A stretch of DNA of 64,000 bases from Aquipseudomonas alcaligenes_A (GTDB lineage Bacteria > Pseudomonadota > Gammaproteobacteria > Pseudomonadales > Pseudomonadaceae): assembly GCA_048595745.1 (NCBI GenBank), contig CP184361.1; one strand, 5' to 3'. The notes beneath the pieces were generated by a model that was given only the letters and a program-made list of their open reading frames with translations, was not told where the DNA came from and made no database searches. Of the stretch, positions 26,101 through 35,495 are shown piece by piece (the first letter of the stretch is position 1; each line of letters opens with the position of its first letter). The position numbers and the translations under genes were made by a program.

Positions 26101-27900
26101 ATGTCCCACAGCGGATTCGGCTGGACCCTGAGTGAATGGCAGCACGCCTATCGCAGCGACAAACTGCAGCCGAGTGTACTCGCCGAGCTGCTCGCGGAAC
26201 TGGTGGGCGAAGATCCGGCCTGGATCAACCTGGCAACCCCCAGCCAGCTGCAAAACCAGCTCGATGCTCTGGCCGAGTGCCTGGCCGCTGCCAAAGGTGA
26301 CCTGAGCAAACTACCGCTTTACGGCGTGCCCTTCGCCATCAAAGACAATATCGACGCTGTCGGCTGGCCGACCACCGCCGCCTGCCCCGAGTTCGCCTAC
26401 ACCGCTGCAGCCGACGCCACCGTGGTCGCGCGTCTGCGCGCCGCCGGCGCCATCCTTATCGGCAAGACCAACCTCGACCAGTTCGCCACCGGCCTGGTCG
26501 GCACCCGTTCGCCACATGGCGCAGTGCCTAACAGCTTCAACCCGGCTTACGTCAGCGGTGGCTCCAGCTCCGGCTCGGCCAGCGTGGTCGCCCGTGGCCT
26601 GGTGCCCTTCTCGCTGGGCACCGACACTGCCGGCTCGGGCCGCGTGCCGGCTGGTTTCAACAATATCGTCGGGCTCAAGCCGACCAAGGGCTGGTTGCCG
26701 AACACTGGCCTGGTACCCGCCTGCAAGACCCTGGACTGCATCTCGGTATTTGCCCTGACCGTCAGTGATGCACTGACCGTGGCCAATATCGCTGGCGGCT
26801 ACGACGCCGCCGACGCCTACAGCCGCAAGAACCCGAACAACGCCAAGGTCGGCATGCCGGCCCAGCCGCGCCTGGCCGTGCCGGCCAAACCCGAGTTCTT
26901 CGGCGACAGCCAGAACCAGGCCGTCTATGGGGCCGCCCTGAGCAAACTGCGCGAACTGGGCGCCGAGCTGGTGGAGATCGATTTCGCCCCCTTCCAGCAA
27001 CTGGCCGAGCAGCTCTACTACGGCCCCTGGGTCGCCGAACGCACCGTCGCGATGGAAGACGTGAACCCCGAATACATCAACCCAGTGGTGCGCGGCATTG
27101 TCGAGAACGGCCACAAGTACAGCGCCTGCGACGCCTACAAGGCCGAGTACATTCGCGCCGAACTGAGTCGCGTGATCAACGACGCTCTGGCCGGCTTCGA
27201 TGCTCTGGTGGTGCCGACCTCGCCAACCATCCGCACCCTGGCCGAGATGGAGGCCGAACCGGTGCTGTTCAACAGCCAGTTCGGCACCTACACCAATTTC
27301 ACCAACCTCGCAGACCTCTCGGCCCTGGCCGTACCCGCGGGCCTGCGCGCCGACGGCCTGCCAGCCGGCATCACCCTGCTCGCCCCAGCCTGGCATGACC
27401 AAGCACTGGCCGCCTTCGGCCAGCGCTGGCAGCAGGCAATCCATCTGCCGCTGGGCACCACCGGCAAGCCGCTGCCAGCGCAAACCGCCAGTAATAAGAC
27501 GGCGCCGGGCTGCATCCGTGTTGCCGTGGTCGGCGCACACCTCACCGGTATGCCGCTGAACTTCCAGCTCATCACCCGCGATGCGGTGCTGGTGGAGCAA
27601 ACCACCAGCGCCGCGCATTACCGCCTCTACGCCCTGCCCGGCACCGTGCCACCCAAGCCGGGCCTGGCGCGGGTCGCCGAGGACGGTGCCGAGATCATCG
27701 TCGAGCTGTGGGACATACCGCAGGCGCGCTTCGGCGAGTTCGTCGCCGAGATCCCGCCACCGCTGGGCATAGGCAACCTGGAGCTGGCCGACGGCCGCTG
27801 GGTCAAGGGCTTTATCTGCGAGCCCTACGCGCTGGATGGCGCCCGTGACATCACCAGCTTTGGTGGTTGGCGCGCGTTTATCGCCGAAACCCGCAAGTGA
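26101..27900 (+). CDS. atzF: allophanate hydrolase
   Basis: Hydrolyses allophanate to ammonia and CO2, second step of the urea amidolyase pathway. It has 599 residues: an amidase-signature domain (about 1-450) with the Lys-Ser-Ser triad predicted at K81 (AIKDNID), S155 (GGSSSGSA) and S179 (DTAGSGR), whose spacing equals that of the Pseudomonas ADP AtzF triad as I recall it, and a C-terminal allophanate-hydrolase domain (about 475-599). Here the order is hydrolase then urea carboxylase. AAGGAATCTAGAAAG just before the ATG supplies the ribosome-binding site. Confidence 0.94.
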   Translation: MSHSGFGWTLSEWQHAYRSDKLQPSVLAELLAELVGEDPAWINLATPSQLQNQLDALAECLAAAKGDLSKLPLYGVPFAIKDNIDAVGWPTTAACPEFAYTAAADATVVARLRAAGAILIGKTNLDQFATGLVGTRSPHGAVPNSFNPAYVSGGSSSGSASVVARGLVPFSLGTDTAGSGRVPAGFNNIVGLKPTKGWLPNTGLVPACKTLDCISVFALTVSDALTVANIAGGYDAADAYSRKNPNNAKVGMPAQPRLAVPAKPEFFGDSQNQAVYGAALSKLRELGAELVEIDFAPFQQLAEQLYYGPWVAERTVAMEDVNPEYINPVVRGIVENGHKYSACDAYKAEYIRAELSRVINDALAGFDALVVPTSPTIRTLAEMEAEPVLFNSQFGTYTNFTNLADLSALAVPAGLRADGLPAGITLLAPAWHDQALAAFGQRWQQAIHLPLGTTGKPLPAQTASNKTAPGCIRVAVVGAHLTGMPLNFQLITRDAVLVEQTTSAAHYRLYALPGTVPPKPGLARVAEDGAEIIVELWDIPQARFGEFVAEIPPPLGIGNLELADGRWVKGFICEPYALDGARDITSFGGWRAFIAETRK

Positions 27901-27906
27901 ATGACT

Positions 27907-27993
27907 CCCCTCTCCCGCTTGCGGGAGAGGGGTTGGGGGAGAGGGTGGCCTGCATGCCCCCTATCCCTAGCCCTCTCCCCAAGGGGAGAGGGG
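27907..27993. repeat. CCCTCTCCC double-hairpin repeat, copy A (atzF / urea carboxylase)
   Basis: Hairpin 1 is CCCCTCTCCCGC-TT-GCGGGAGAGGGG (27907-27932), followed by GGGGGAGAGGG. Hairpin 2 is CCCTCTCCCC-AA-GGGGAGAGGG (27971-27992). It starts 7 bp after the atzF stop. Related copies lie at 33803, 37435 and 60962. Confidence 0.8.
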
Positions 27994-28046
27994 ACTAATC
28001 AGCGCCTGCGCGCACATGCGTGCAGCAAGCCAGGAGGCCGCAACAG

Positions 28047-31000
28047 ATGTTCCATACCGTACTGATCGCCAACCGTGGCGAGATCGCCGTCAGAGCCATC
28101 CGCACGCTCAAGCGCCTGGGCGTCAAAAGCGTTGCTGTCTACTCCGATGCCGACCGCAATGCCCAGCACGTACGCGACGCCGATATCGCCATCGCCCTGG
28201 GCGGCGACAAGCCGGCTGACAGCTACCTGCGTATCGACAAGATTCTCGCCGCTGCGCAAGAAACCGGCGCCCAGGCGATCTACCCCGGTTATGGCTTTCT
28301 CTCGGAAAGCGCCGAGTTCGCCGATGCCTGTGAAGCTGCCGGCATTGCCTTCGTCGGCCCGACTGGCGAGCAGATTCGTGAGTTCGGCCTCAAACACCGT
28401 GCTCGTGAGCTGGCCGCCCAGGCCCAGGTGCCGATGGCGCCGGGTACCGGCCTGCTGCAAAGCCTGGAAGAAGCGTTGAGCGCCGCCGACAGCATCGGCT
28501 ACCCGGTGATGCTCAAGACCACCGCAGGCGGTGGCGGCATCGGCCTGACCCGTTGCAGCGACGCCGCCGCGCTGGAAAGCGCCTATGAAAGCGTCAAACG
28601 CATGGGCGAGCAGTTCTTCAGCGATGCCGGGGTGTTCCTCGAGCGTTTCGTCGATCAGGCGCGGCATGTCGAGGTACAGATTTTCGGCGACGGCCAGGGC
28701 CGCGTCGCCGCCCTCGGCGAGCGCGACTGCTCGCTGCAGCGGCGCAACCAGAAGGTGGTCGAGGAGACCCCAGCGCCGAACCTGCCGCAGGTCACCCGCG
28801 AGCGCCTGCACGCCGCTGCCGTACAGCTCGGCGAGTCGGTCAGCTACCGCAGCGCCGGCACTGTGGAGTTCATCTACGACGCCGCCCGCGACGACTTCTA
28901 CTTCCTCGAAGTGAACACCCGCCTGCAGGTCGAGCACCCGGTCACCGAGATGGTCACCGGCCTGGATCTGATCGAGTGCATGCTGCGCGTGGCCGCAGGC
29001 GATGCGCTGGACTGGGCCGCGCTGAAACGCGCCCCGCAAGGCGCTGCCATCGAGGTGCGGATCTACGCCGAAGACCCGCTGAAGAACTTCCAGCCCAGCC
29101 CGGGCGTGCTCACCGATGTGCACTTCCCGGACGGCGTGCGCGTCGACGGCTGGGTCAGCACCGGCAGCGAGGTGTCGGCCTTCTACGACCCGATGATCGC
29201 CAAGCTGATCGTGTATGCCGACACGCGCGCTGCAGCCATCGCCAAGCTGCAGAAAGCCCTGGGCGAAACCCGCCTGCACGGCATCGCCAGCAACCTCGAC
29301 TACCTACGCCAGGTGGTGGCCGACGAGCGTTTCGCCCAAGGCGAAGTGTGGACGCGCCTGCTCGACAGCTTCACCTTCAAGGCCAGCGTCATCGAAGTGC
29401 TGGAGCCCGGCACCTACTCCAGCGTGCAGGACTATCCGGGACGCCTGGGTTACTGGGATATCGGCGTGCCGCCGTCCGGGCCGATGGACGATTTCGCCTT
29501 CCGCCTGGCCAACCGCATCGTCGGCAACGCGGCCGAAGCCGCCGGCCTGGAATTTACCCTGCAAGGCCCGACCCTGCGTTTTCACAGCGACGCGCTGATC
29601 GCCCTGACCGGCGCCGACTGCCCGGCCACCCTGGACGATGCGCCGGTGGCCTACTGGCAGCCAATCGAGGTCAAGGCCGGCCAGGTGCTCAAGCTGGGCC
29701 GCGCCGTCAGCGGCTGCCGCACCTATCTGGCAGTGCGCAATGGCCTGGACGTGCCGCTGTATCTGGGCAGCCGCTCCACCTTCGCCCTCGGCCAGTTCGG
29801 CGGGCATGCCGGGCGCACGCTGCGTACCGCCGACATGCTGGCCATCTCCCAGCCCGAGTTGCCGGCCTGCACCACGCCTGCCCCGGTCGCCCCGCCGCAG
29901 GCGGCGCACCCGAGCCTGATCCCCAGCTACGGCACCACCTGGAACATCGGCGTGCTCTATGGCCCGCACGGCGCGCCGGACTTCTTCACCGCTGAAGCCA
30001 TCGAGGAGTTCTTCGCTGCCGAATGGGAGGTGCATTACAACTCCAACCGTCTCGGCGTTCGGCTGAGCGGCCCGAAACCGAGCTGGGCGAGGGCTGACGG
30101 CGGCGAAGCCGGCCTGCATCCATCGAACGTGCATGACTGCGAATACGCCATCGGCGCGATCAACTTCACCGGCGACTTCCCGGTGATCCTGACCAAAGAC
30201 GGCCCCAGCCTCGGCGGTTTCGTCTGCCCGGTGACCATCGCCAAAGCCGAGCTGTGGAAGGTCGGCCAGGTCAAACCCGGCGACAAGCTGCGCTTTCACC
30301 CCATCGACTTCCAGCAGGCGCAGAGCCTGGAGCAGGCGCAACTGGGCAGCATCGAGGCACTGGCGGCGATCAGCGCGGTGACCCTGCCGGCGCCGTCGCT
30401 GCAACCGGACACCACAGTTTCCGCCACCGTGCTGGCCGAGCTGCCGGCCGATGGCAGCCGCCCGCGTGCGGTGTATCGCCAGGCCGGCGACGCCTACATC
30501 CTGCTCGAATACGGCGACAACGTGCTGGATCTGGCCCTGCGTCTGCGTGTGCATCTGCTGATGGAGGCACTCAAGGCCGAGCCGCTGCGTGGCCTGGAAG
30601 AGCTCGCCCCCGGCGTGCGTTCGCTGCAACTGCGCTACGACAGCCGCGTGCTGCACCAGCGCACCCTGCTCGAACACCTGCTGCGCCTGGAGCGCCAGCT
30701 TGGCGATGTCGCCGAGCTCAAGGTGCCGACCCGCATCGTTCACCTGCCCCTGGCCTTCGAGGACAGCGCCACCCTGGCCGCCGTCGAGCGCTACCGCGAA
30801 ACCGTGCGCAGCGAGGCGCCCTGGCTGCCGAACAACGTCGACTTCATCCAGCGCGCCAATGGCCTGGAAAGCCGCGAGCAGGTTCGCGACATTCTGTTCG
30901 ACGCCAGCTATCTGATCCTCGGCCTTGGCGACGTCTACCTCGACGCGCCCTGCGCCGTGCCGCTGGACCCACGTCATCGCCTGCTCAGCTCCAAGTACAA

Positions 31001-31676
31001 CCCGGCGCGCACTTTCACTGCCGAGGGCACCGTGGGCATCGGCGGCATGTACATGTGCATCTACGGCATGGACTCACCCGGCGGTTATCAACTAGTCGGT
31101 CGTACCCTGCCGATCTGGAACAAGTACGTGAAGAACGCCCAGTTCGAGAATGGCCAGCCCTGGCTGCTGCGCTTCTTCGACCAGGTGCGCTTCTACCCGG
31201 TCAGCGAGGCCGAGCTGGACGAGTTCCGCGAAGCCTTCCACGAGGGCCGCGCGCAGATCCGCATCGAGCAAAGCGAGTTCGATTTCGCCGCCTACAACCG
31301 TTTCATCGCCGACAACGCGGCCGATATCGCAGCCTTCCAGCGCCAGCAGAAAGCCGCCTTCGATGCCGAAGTCGAGCTGTGGAAGGACGACGATCCGAGC
31401 ACTGCGCAGGCACTGAGCGCTATGGCTGATGACGACGCCGATCTGGACGGCCATCTGGTCGCCGCCGAGATGAGCGGCAGCGTGTGGAAGGTGCTGGTCG
31501 AGCCTGGCCAGCATGTGGAAGCCGGCACCCCGCTGCTGGTGGTCGAGGCGATGAAGATGGAACTGGCGGTAACCGCGCCAGTCGCCGGCACGGTCAAGGC
31601 GCTGCGTTGCGCCCCCGGCAAGGCGGTGACGCCGGGCGATGCCCTGCTCCTGCTGACCCCGAACGAGGCGGCCTGA
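28047..31676 (+). CDS. urea carboxylase (biotin-dependent)
   Basis: ATP- and bicarbonate-dependent carboxylation of urea to allophanate, the substrate of the upstream hydrolase. It has 1209 residues: a biotin-carboxylase region (about 1-450; VLIANRGEIAVR, KTTAGGGGIGL, EVNTRLQVEHPVTE), a KipA/AHS2-like domain (about 465-770), a KipI/AHS1-like domain (about 790-1030), a linker, and a C-terminal biotinyl domain with Lys 1170 in VVEAMKMEL. ATG 28047 has AGGAGG 9 nt upstream; GTG 28020 is less likely. The GntR gene starts one base after the stop. Confidence 0.95.
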   Translation: MFHTVLIANRGEIAVRAIRTLKRLGVKSVAVYSDADRNAQHVRDADIAIALGGDKPADSYLRIDKILAAAQETGAQAIYPGYGFLSESAEFADACEAAGIAFVGPTGEQIREFGLKHRARELAAQAQVPMAPGTGLLQSLEEALSAADSIGYPVMLKTTAGGGGIGLTRCSDAAALESAYESVKRMGEQFFSDAGVFLERFVDQARHVEVQIFGDGQGRVAALGERDCSLQRRNQKVVEETPAPNLPQVTRERLHAAAVQLGESVSYRSAGTVEFIYDAARDDFYFLEVNTRLQVEHPVTEMVTGLDLIECMLRVAAGDALDWAALKRAPQGAAIEVRIYAEDPLKNFQPSPGVLTDVHFPDGVRVDGWVSTGSEVSAFYDPMIAKLIVYADTRAAAIAKLQKALGETRLHGIASNLDYLRQVVADERFAQGEVWTRLLDSFTFKASVIEVLEPGTYSSVQDYPGRLGYWDIGVPPSGPMDDFAFRLANRIVGNAAEAAGLEFTLQGPTLRFHSDALIALTGADCPATLDDAPVAYWQPIEVKAGQVLKLGRAVSGCRTYLAVRNGLDVPLYLGSRSTFALGQFGGHAGRTLRTADMLAISQPELPACTTPAPVAPPQAAHPSLIPSYGTTWNIGVLYGPHGAPDFFTAEAIEEFFAAEWEVHYNSNRLGVRLSGPKPSWARADGGEAGLHPSNVHDCEYAIGAINFTGDFPVILTKDGPSLGGFVCPVTIAKAELWKVGQVKPGDKLRFHPIDFQQAQSLEQAQLGSIEALAAISAVTLPAPSLQPDTTVSATVLAELPADGSRPRAVYRQAGDAYILLEYGDNVLDLALRLRVHLLMEALKAEPLRGLEELAPGVRSLQLRYDSRVLHQRTLLEHLLRLERQLGDVAELKVPTRIVHLPLAFEDSATLAAVERYRETVRSEAPWLPNNVDFIQRANGLESREQVRDILFDASYLILGLGDVYLDAPCAVPLDPRHRLLSSKYNPARTFTAEGTVGIGGMYMCIYGMDSPGGYQLVGRTLPIWNKYVKNAQFENGQPWLLRFFDQVRFYPVSEAELDEFREAFHEGRAQIRIEQSEFDFAAYNRFIADNAADIAAFQRQQKAAFDAEVELWKDDDPSTAQALSAMADDDADLDGHLVAAEMSGSVWKVLVEPGQHVEAGTPLLVVEAMKMELAVTAPVAGTVKALRCAPGKAVTPGDALLLLTPNEAA

Positions 31677-31677
31677 G

Positions 31678-32400
31678 ATGCAACTGGTCAGCCCGGCCAA
31701 GCGCGGCAAGGAGCGCCCGGAGAATCTCGCCGAGCGTATCTACCTGCAGCTCAAGGACGACATCTTCGAGTTCCGCCTGTTGCCCGGTGATCGCTTTTCC
31801 GAAGGAGAGATCGCCGAGCGCATGGCCGCCAGCCGCACGCCGGTGCGCCAGGCGCTGTATCGCCTGGAGCGCGAGGGCTATCTGGAGGTGTATTTCCGCA
31901 GCGGCTGGCAGGTCAAGCCATTCGATTTCGCTCATTTCGAGGAGCTCTACGAGGTGCGCATCGTCCTCGAACTGGAGGCGGTCAAGCGTCTGTGCGAACG
32001 CCCCACTGGCGAGCTGCCGGATGCACTGGAACAGCTAAAGCGCACCTGGATGGTGCAACCAGAGCAGCGCCTGCAGGACGGCCGCGAAGTCTCGCGCATG
32101 GACGAACGTTTTCACTGCCGACTGGTGGAAGCCGCCGGCAATCGCGAGATGGCCCGCCTGCATGCCGAAGTCAGCGAAAAGATCCGAATCATCAGGCGCC
32201 TGGACTTCACCCAGGGGCCGCGCGTGGAGCTCACCTACGAGGAACACGCACGCATCCTCGGCGCGATCCTGTCGCGCCGCTGCGAAGAGGCACAGCTATT
32301 GCTCAAGACCCACATAGAGGTCAGCAAAGCAGAAGTGCGCAAGATCACCCTGCACATGTTGCACAGTGCCCGCCAGCGAGCACTGTGCACGCAAGGGTGA
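31678..32400 (+). CDS. GntR-family regulator (FCD subfamily)
   Basis: A 240-residue transcription factor with an N-terminal winged helix (about 15-80; LPGDRFSEGEIAERMAASRT, TPVRQALYRLEREGYLE) and an all-helical FCD effector domain (about 90-220), which usually binds a metal and a small carboxylate. It starts one base after the urea carboxylase stop, so it is probably coupled and may control the urea genes. The effector and operator are not evident. Confidence 0.88.
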   Translation: MQLVSPAKRGKERPENLAERIYLQLKDDIFEFRLLPGDRFSEGEIAERMAASRTPVRQALYRLEREGYLEVYFRSGWQVKPFDFAHFEELYEVRIVLELEAVKRLCERPTGELPDALEQLKRTWMVQPEQRLQDGREVSRMDERFHCRLVEAAGNREMARLHAEVSEKIRIIRRLDFTQGPRVELTYEEHARILGAILSRRCEEAQLLLKTHIEVSKAEVRKITLHMLHSARQRALCTQG

Positions 32401-32481
32401 CGCGATGCCCCCTTTGGAAGACTGCCAACCCAATAACCAGAAACCAGCAGTACTCAAACTAGCTCGAATGGAGATCGCACC

Positions 32482-33747
32482 ATGCAACGTCGCAGCCTGA
32501 TCAAGGCCTTCACCCTTTCCGCATCCATCGCCGCCATGGGCATGACCTGGACCGTGCAGGCCGCCGAAACCATCAAGGTCGGCATCCTCCACTCGCTGTC
32601 CGGCACCATGGCCATCTCCGAAACCTCGCTGAAAGACATGGCGCTGATGACCATCGACGAGATCAACGCCAAGGGCGGGGTGAACGGTAAGCAACTCGAA
32701 CCGGTGGTGGTCGACCCGGCCTCCAACTGGCCGCTGTTCGCCGAGAAGGCGCGCCAGCTGCTGACCCAGGACAAGGTCGATGTGGTCTTCGGCTGCTGGA
32801 CCTCGGTGTCGCGCAAGTCCGTGCTGCCGGTGTTCGAGGAGCTCAACGGCCTGCTGTTCTACCCGGTGCAGTACGAAGGCGAAGAGATGTCGCCAAACGT
32901 CTTCTACACCGGCGCGGCGCCTAACCAGCAGGCCATCCCGGCAGTGGAATACCTGATGAGCGAGGATGGCGGCGAGGCCAAGCGCTTCTTCCTGCTGGGT
33001 ACCGACTACGTCTACCCGCGCACCACCAACAAGATCCTGCGCGCCTTCCTGCACAGCAAGGGCGTGGCCGACAAGGACATCGAAGAGGTCTACACCCCCT
33101 TCGGCCATAGCGACTACCAGACCATCGTCGCCAACATCAAGAAGTTCTCCGCCGGCGGCAAGACGGCGGTGATCTCCACCGTCAACGGCGACTCCAACGT
33201 ACCGTTCTACAAGGAACTGGCCAACCAGGGCATCGAAGCCACCGACATCCCGGTCGTGGCCTTCTCGGTCGGCGAGGAAGAACTGCGCGGCATCGACACC
33301 AAGCCACTGGTCGGCCAGCTGGCCGCCTGGAACTACTTCCAGTCCGTGGATAACCCGGTCAACACCGAGTTCGTCAACAAGTGGAAGGCCTACGCCAAGG
33401 CCAAGAACCTGCCGAACTATCAGACCGCGGTGACCAACGACCCGATGGAAGCCACCTACGTCGGCATCAACATGTGGGCCCAGGCCGTCGAGAAAGCCGG
33501 CACCACCGATGTCGACAAGGTCCGCGAAGCCCTGGCCGGCCAGACCTTCGCCGCACCGAGCGGCTACACCCTGACCATGGACAAGACCAATCACCACCTG
33601 CACAAGCCGGTGATGATCGGTGAAGTCCAGGAAGACGGTCAGTTCTCCATCGTCTGGCAGACCGAAGGCCCGCTGCGTGCGCAGCCGTGGAGCCCCTTCA
33701 TCCCCGGCAACGACAAGAAGCCGGACTACGCGGTGAAGTCCAATTAA
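32482..33747 (+). CDS. urtA: urea ABC transporter substrate-binding protein
   Basis: Periplasmic urea receptor of the UrtABCDE importer (type I binding protein, LivJ-like). It has 421 residues, with a signal peptide cleaved near VQA-AE (about 27) and the Urt-typical stretches VGILHSLSGTMAISE, FGCWTSVSRKSVLPV and NGLLFYPVQYEGEE. A GGAG ribosome-binding site lies 9 nt upstream. No separate strong promoter is visible in the 81-bp gap after the GntR gene. A structured 176-bp spacer follows, as often seen after highly expressed binding-protein genes. Confidence 0.96.
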   Translation: MQRRSLIKAFTLSASIAAMGMTWTVQAAETIKVGILHSLSGTMAISETSLKDMALMTIDEINAKGGVNGKQLEPVVVDPASNWPLFAEKARQLLTQDKVDVVFGCWTSVSRKSVLPVFEELNGLLFYPVQYEGEEMSPNVFYTGAAPNQQAIPAVEYLMSEDGGEAKRFFLLGTDYVYPRTTNKILRAFLHSKGVADKDIEEVYTPFGHSDYQTIVANIKKFSAGGKTAVISTVNGDSNVPFYKELANQGIEATDIPVVAFSVGEEELRGIDTKPLVGQLAAWNYFQSVDNPVNTEFVNKWKAYAKAKNLPNYQTAVTNDPMEATYVGINMWAQAVEKAGTTDVDKVREALAGQTFAAPSGYTLTMDKTNHHLHKPVMIGEVQEDGQFSIVWQTEGPLRAQPWSPFIPGNDKKPDYAVKSN

Positions 33748-33767
33748 GCCCTATGTAGTCCGCTAAG

Positions 33768-33795
33768 CCGTTCCCGGGTTGCACCCGGGCTACGG
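33768..33795. repeat. CCCGGGT hairpin after urtA (half of a Pseudomonas repeat)
   Basis: CCGT-T-CCCGGGT and ACCCGGG-CT-ACGG fold around a TGC loop. The second arm with GCTACGG resembles one arm of the larger repeat at 53100. It is 21 bp after the urtA stop and may protect the urtA 3' end. Confidence 0.55.
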
Positions 33796-33802
33796 TATGC
33801 CT

Positions 33803-33892
33803 CCCCTCTCCCGCCTGCGGGAGAGGGGCCGGGGGAGAGGGCTCGCCAGACCACGCCCCTCTCCCTAACCCTCTCCCATCAATGGGAGAGGG
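33803..33892. repeat. CCCTCTCCC double-hairpin repeat, copy B (urtA / urtB)
   Basis: Hairpin 1 is CCCCTCTCCCGC-CT-GCGGGAGAGGGG (33803-33828). CCCTCTCCCAT and ATGGGAGAGGG (33869-33892) form hairpin 2, preceded by CCCCTCTCCCTAA. It has the same two-hairpin design as copy A. Confidence 0.8.
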
Positions 33893-33923
33893 AATATTCC
33901 GGCGTACCCCAAGGATCCTTCGT

Positions 33924-35495
33924 ATGCCCACTGCCCTTTACCGAATCCTGCTGTCACTGGCGCTGCTGCTGCCGTTGACCACCCATGCCGGCGACGCCAA
34001 TGATTTTGTCGCCGCCAACCCGGCCAAGCAGGCCAAGCTCCTCGAGAGCTGGGCCGCACACCCCGATCCCGCCCGCCAGCCGCTGCTCGATGCCCTGCAG
34101 CAGGGCCGCGTCGGCGTCGATGCCAGCAAGACCGCCTTCTATGAGGTCGATGGCAGCTGGCAAGCCGCCGAAACGGCGGTAGCTGCCGACGGCACGCCGA
34201 AGAAGCTGCGCCTGAACAACCGTCTGCGCGGCCTGCTGGCCAACGCCCAGGCCAGCCAGCAACTGCTCGCCACGGAGCCGGCCACGCGCCTAGCCGCCGC
34301 CCAGCAGCTGCAGAAGAGCGCCAAGCCGGCGCAGCTGGAACTGCTCAACGCCCGTGTCGCCGGCGAGCAGGACGACAGCGTACGCGCTGCCCTGGCGCTG
34401 GCCCTGGCCAACCTGCAACTGGTCGACCGCGACCCGGCCGTGCGCCTGAGCGCCGTACGCCTGCTCGGCGAGAGCGGCGATCCGCTGGCCCGCACCCGCC
34501 TGGAAGGGCTGCTGGCCGAGGGCGTGGAAACCGACGCAGCGGTACGCACCGCCGCCGAAACCAGCCTGGCCCAGGTCAAGCGCCGCCTGCTGGTCGGCGA
34601 GCTGCTCGGCCAGGCCTTCAGTGGTCTGTCGCTCGGCTCGATCCTGCTGCTGGCCGCCCTGGGTCTGGCCATCACCTTCGGCCTGCTCGGCGTGATCAAT
34701 ATGGCCCACGGCGAGATGCTGATGCTCGGCGCCTACACCACCTATATGGTGCAGCTGGGCTTCCAGCGCCTGGCCCCGGAATACCTCGCCCTCTACCCGC
34801 TGGCCGCCCTGCCGGTGGCCTTCTTCGTCACCGCCACCATCGGCATGGCCCTGGAACGCACGGTGATCCGTCACCTCTACGGCCGCCCGCTGGAAACCCT
34901 GCTGGCCACCTGGGGCATCAGCCTGATCCTGATCCAGGCGGTGCGGGTGATCTTCGGCGCGCAGAACGTCGAGGTGGCCAACCCGCAGTGGCTGTCCGGC
35001 GGCGTGCAGGTGTTGCCGAACCTGGTGCTGCCTTACAGCCGCCTGGTGATCATCGGCTTCGCCCTGTTCGTAGTAGCGCTGACCTGGCTGCTGCTGAACA
35101 AGACCCGCCTCGGCCTCAACGTCCGCGCCGTCACCCAGAACCGCAACATGGCAGCCTGCTGCGGCGTGCCGACCGGCCAGGTCGACATGCTCGCCTTCGG
35201 CCTCGGTTCCGGCATCGCCGGCCTCGGTGGCGTGGCCCTGTCGCAGATCGGCAACGTCGGCCCGGACCTGGGCCAGAGCTACATCATCGACTCCTTCCTG
35301 GTGGTGGTGCTCGGCGGCGTCGGCCAGCTAGCCGGCAGCGTCATGGCCGCCTTCGGCTTAGGGATAGCCAACAAGCTGCTGGAGCCGCAGATCGGCGCCG
35401 TGCTCGGCAAGATCCTGATCCTCGCGCTGATCATTCTGTTCATCCAGAAGCGTCCGCAGGGCCTCTTCGCACTCAAGGGACGGGTGATCGACTGA
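33924..35495 (+). CDS. urtB: urea ABC transporter permease UrtB
   Basis: LivH-type permease of the urea importer. It has 523 residues: a signal-like N-terminus (about 1-24), a long extracytoplasmic helical domain with Ala/Leu-rich HEAT-like repeats (about 25-220), then an eight-or-so-helix permease (about 230-523; NMAHGEMLMLGAYT is typical). The N-terminal extension is a known trait of UrtB relative to LivH. ATG 33924 has AAGGA 8-9 nt upstream. Its stop overlaps the urtC start by one base. Confidence 0.94.
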   Translation: MPTALYRILLSLALLLPLTTHAGDANDFVAANPAKQAKLLESWAAHPDPARQPLLDALQQGRVGVDASKTAFYEVDGSWQAAETAVAADGTPKKLRLNNRLRGLLANAQASQQLLATEPATRLAAAQQLQKSAKPAQLELLNARVAGEQDDSVRAALALALANLQLVDRDPAVRLSAVRLLGESGDPLARTRLEGLLAEGVETDAAVRTAAETSLAQVKRRLLVGELLGQAFSGLSLGSILLLAALGLAITFGLLGVINMAHGEMLMLGAYTTYMVQLGFQRLAPEYLALYPLAALPVAFFVTATIGMALERTVIRHLYGRPLETLLATWGISLILIQAVRVIFGAQNVEVANPQWLSGGVQVLPNLVLPYSRLVIIGFALFVVALTWLLLNKTRLGLNVRAVTQNRNMAACCGVPTGQVDMLAFGLGSGIAGLGGVALSQIGNVGPDLGQSYIIDSFLVVVLGGVGQLAGSVMAAFGLGIANKLLEPQIGAVLGKILILALIILFIQKRPQGLFALKGRVID

